In this document: positions 62,426 through 64,000 of the stretch, piece after piece
Layout of the letters: each line of letters starts with the position of its first letter
Position numbering within the stretch: position 1 is the stretch's first letter
DNA from: Fidelibacterota bacterium
GTDB lineage: Bacteria > Fidelibacterota > Fidelibacteria > Fidelibacterales > Fidelibacteraceae
Length of the DNA stretch: 64,000 nt
Assembly (NCBI GenBank): GCA_028699915.1
Contig: JAQVTR010000002.1
Location: forward strand, 1-64,000
Direction: 5' to 3'
Made by a program: the position numbers and the translations under genes
Notes under the pieces: model-generated
Seen by the model: the letters and a program-made list of their open reading frames with translations, nothing else
Databases searched by the model: none
Told to the model about the DNA's origin: nothing

Positions 62426-64000
62426 TTAAAAGCGAATCTTTTCGCCCGTATCGCTATAGGCAAGTCCCTTGACAGCAAATGCGTTCAGCGGCAAACGATA
62501 GATCTTCCCGGCATTGACACGCTCCGGGGTCGGACCGTAAAGGATGACATGTTTTGCCGATAATTCCTCCAGAACGGGGATATTATATTTCGCAAAGCCG
62601 CGGCTGTTAAGGTAATCGGAATTGACCCAGACCCGCGCATTCGGGCAGTCTTTGATTTTTTCCCAAATCCTTTGCTTTAATTCCGCTTTGCATCTTTCAC
62701 GGTTATAAAGTAAAAGCGGCTTGTTCGCGGCGCCTATTTCATAATCGGCGATATTTTCAAAAACAGCATCCGCAAGTCGCCGGTACGGTCCCGCCGGAGG
62801 CGCGATCAATATCAGACGCGCTCCCCCGAGCCGGGCTATCCGCGCCCGGGCCAACAACATGGCATTCAGTTCTCCTATAAGCACGATCTCATCCGCAGCG
62901 TCCAAATCATTCATCGAAGCAATGCGGAACGCGTTCTCAGGAATGTCGGACGGATCGGCAACAAATTCCGTTGTAACACAGGAGAGCCCGTTTTTCGCTG
63001 CAAAACCCAGCGCATCATTTAGCATCGCATTTGTCATTTTCGGCGAAAGGTGCAGCAGCGTATCCGCAGGAATATCCTTCAGTTTCAACAGGCTTTCCGC
63101 CGTGAATTTCAGATCTTCGCTCTGCCAGGAGAAGCGGCCTTTATAGCAGATATTCAGTTGGTTATAGTTATTATCCTCAACGGGTTTTACCTGAAGGAGC
63201 GTCGTACCCGCGCGGTAAATATCCACAAAGCATGCCGCCCCGCATTCCGTGCAGCGGGTACTTTTCACTTCCCAAAACCCGGGATTATTCTTGTAATGTT
63301 TTGTCTTGGCCAGCAGAGCTCCGGTGGGACAGACATCGATACATTTTCCGCAGCTGCTGCAGGCAGTTTCATCCAGCCTTCCGCCCAGTTCCGGACCGAC
63401 CAGGGTGCTGAGTCCTCGATAGATATAACCCAGCACTGCAGGTCCCTGGATCTCGGCACAAACCCGAATGCAGCGACCGCAATGAATACATTTGTTCGGA
63501 TCGCGAAGTATAAAGGGATGGGTATCGTCGATGGGATGTTTATCTACGATCCCGGAAAAATGGTCTTGGTCGGCACCATATTCATCGGCATATTTGCGCA
63601 ACAAACAGGAAGTGTTTACCATACAGCCGCATTCCAGGCAGCGTTCAGCCTCTTCCCGGGCTTCTTTGGGCCCAAAGGATTGTTCCACTTCCTCAGAACC
63701 TTTAATACGGTATCCCGGATCAAGCTCATTTGCCTTCAATCGCACTTTTTTGGGGATATGGCTGAATTCCTCCGTATCGATATCGCGGGTCTTGTCGGCT
63801 TTTCGCGAATTAAAGTGCGGCCGGCTCTCCATAATCTTTCCGCGCAGAAAACGGTCTATGGCAATTGCCGCACGTTTCCCGTCGGCAACGGCTTCAATCG
63901 CGGTAGCGGGACCGCGGCGAAAATCTCCGCCGGCAAAAACATTGTCGTGCCAGTGCATGGTGGCTTCATCACTGATGGCGGTGTTCTTGGAAGTTAGTCG
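62426..64000 (-). CDS. 3' part of a GltD-like flavoprotein fused to NuoG-like iron-sulfur domains (cut by window edge)
   Basis: The frame is open to the edge, giving 524 visible residues of a longer protein; an in-frame ATG at 63958 is internal. It begins in the last FAD/NAD(P) segment of a GltD-type oxidoreductase (VFAGGDFRRGPATAIEAVAD). A Cys cluster follows (CLECGC), then CIHCGRCIRVC and CSSCGKCIDVCP for two 4Fe-4S clusters, as in NuoG, formate dehydrogenase and NADP-hydrogenase subunits, then CTECGAACFV like the 4Fe-4S domain of molybdopterin oxidoreductases. The remaining 250 residues resemble a truncated molybdopterin-type domain. It probably moves electrons between NAD(P)H and ferredoxin; the partner is unknown. 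Confidence 0.82.
   Translation of the reverse strand, partial: RLTSKNTAISDEATMHWHDNVFAGGDFRRGPATAIEAVADGKRAAIAIDRFLRGKIMESRPHFNSRKADKTRDIDTEEFSHIPKKVRLKANELDPGYRIKGSEEVEQSFGPKEAREEAERCLECGCMVNTSCLLRKYADEYGADQDHFSGIVDKHPIDDTHPFILRDPNKCIHCGRCIRVCAEIQGPAVLGYIYRGLSTLVGPELGGRLDETACSSCGKCIDVCPTGALLAKTKHYKNNPGFWEVKSTRCTECGAACFVDIYRAGTTLLQVKPVEDNNYNQLNICYKGRFSWQSEDLKFTAESLLKLKDIPADTLLHLSPKMTNAMLNDALGFAAKNGLSCVTTEFVADPSDIPENAFRIASMNDLDAADEIVLIGELNAMLLARARIARLGGARLILIAPPAGPYRRLADAVFENIADYEIGAANKPLLLYNRERCKAELKQRIWEKIKDCPNARVWVNSDYLNSRGFAKYNIPVLEELSAKHVILYGPTPERVNAGKIYRLPLNAFAVKGLAYSDTGEKIRF

Noticed and set aside
63050-63997. A 315-codon plus-strand frame at the right edge
   Set aside because: Antisense to the iron-sulfur flavoprotein, whose cluster motifs are unmistakable.

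Overview
The window is 64 kb of gene-dense, mostly operonic chromosome from a diderm (Gram-negative) bacterium of roughly balanced base composition. Many proteins carry lipobox or Sec signals. The contents include a Bat operon segment, a DUF5683-type membrane protein, a protein family I know mainly from Bacteroidetes and relatives, a GH9 lipoprotein, an NSS-type sodium symporter and a fused GltD/NuoG-like iron-sulfur flavoprotein. This mixture suggests an FCB-group or neighbouring candidate-phylum organism, probably anaerobic or facultative. That placement is inference from gene content, not a phylogeny. No mobile element, CRISPR array, phage gene or rRNA is visible. The only RNA gene found is an initiator tRNA.

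Layout. 1-4.1 kb: lepA, a PrsW-like membrane protease and a TtcA-like tRNA thiolase. 4.1-7.6 kb: leuS, divergent from a lipoprotein phosphodiester glycosidase. 7.6-7.9 kb: a 14-bp tandem repeat, then tRNA-fMet with promoter and terminator. 7.9-15.5 kb: a minus-strand operon of ridA, a DUF5683 protein, an NSS transporter, a YfiM-like protein, a 58-residue ferredoxin, a geranylgeranyl-reductase-like flavoprotein, a DinG-type helicase with exonuclease domain, and AMMECR1. 15.7 kb: a zinc-ribbon protein. 16.1-22.3 kb: leucine/isoleucine genes (ilvC-leuA-leuC-leuD) behind a strong promoter, preceded by queuosine genes queD-queE-queC. 22.4-26.2 kb: a sigma-54 activator, a Cys-rich small protein, cobO, nadA and a coiled-coil lipoprotein. 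26.3-34.9 kb: a C26 peptidase, a cell-wall-amidase-like lipoprotein, BatC-BatD-BatE, a SPOR protein and a TPR protein. 35-41 kb: a conserved protein of unknown function, then a divergent metal-binding lipoprotein, DMT exporter, Ogt and GH9/deacetylase fusion. 41.2-49.4 kb: lipA, rpe, amidohydrolase, alpha/alpha-barrel protein, lon and an ABC-F protein. 49.5-52.4 kb: serA, DUF1015 and a small protein. 52.4-58 kb: clpB, divergent from an RNase HI, followed by uvrB. 58-62.4 kb: a coiled-coil protein, yebC-ruvC-ruvA-nitroreductase and a class V aminotransferase. 62.4 kb to the edge: the 3' part of the iron-sulfur flavoprotein.

Themes. Stop/start overlaps of the ATGA or GTGA type occur at about a dozen junctions, so translational coupling is the norm and helps fix several starts. 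Envelope biology is prominent: Bat proteins, SPOR, an amidase with an inserted carbohydrate-binding-like domain, a GH9/CE4 fusion, and prenyl-chain reduction by a dedicated ferredoxin. The remainder is housekeeping. No clearly new system stands out. The best candidates for follow-up are the GH9/deacetylase fusion, the split amidase next to BatCDE, the ferredoxin/reductase pair, the edge flavoprotein, and several repeated or palindromic intergenic elements.
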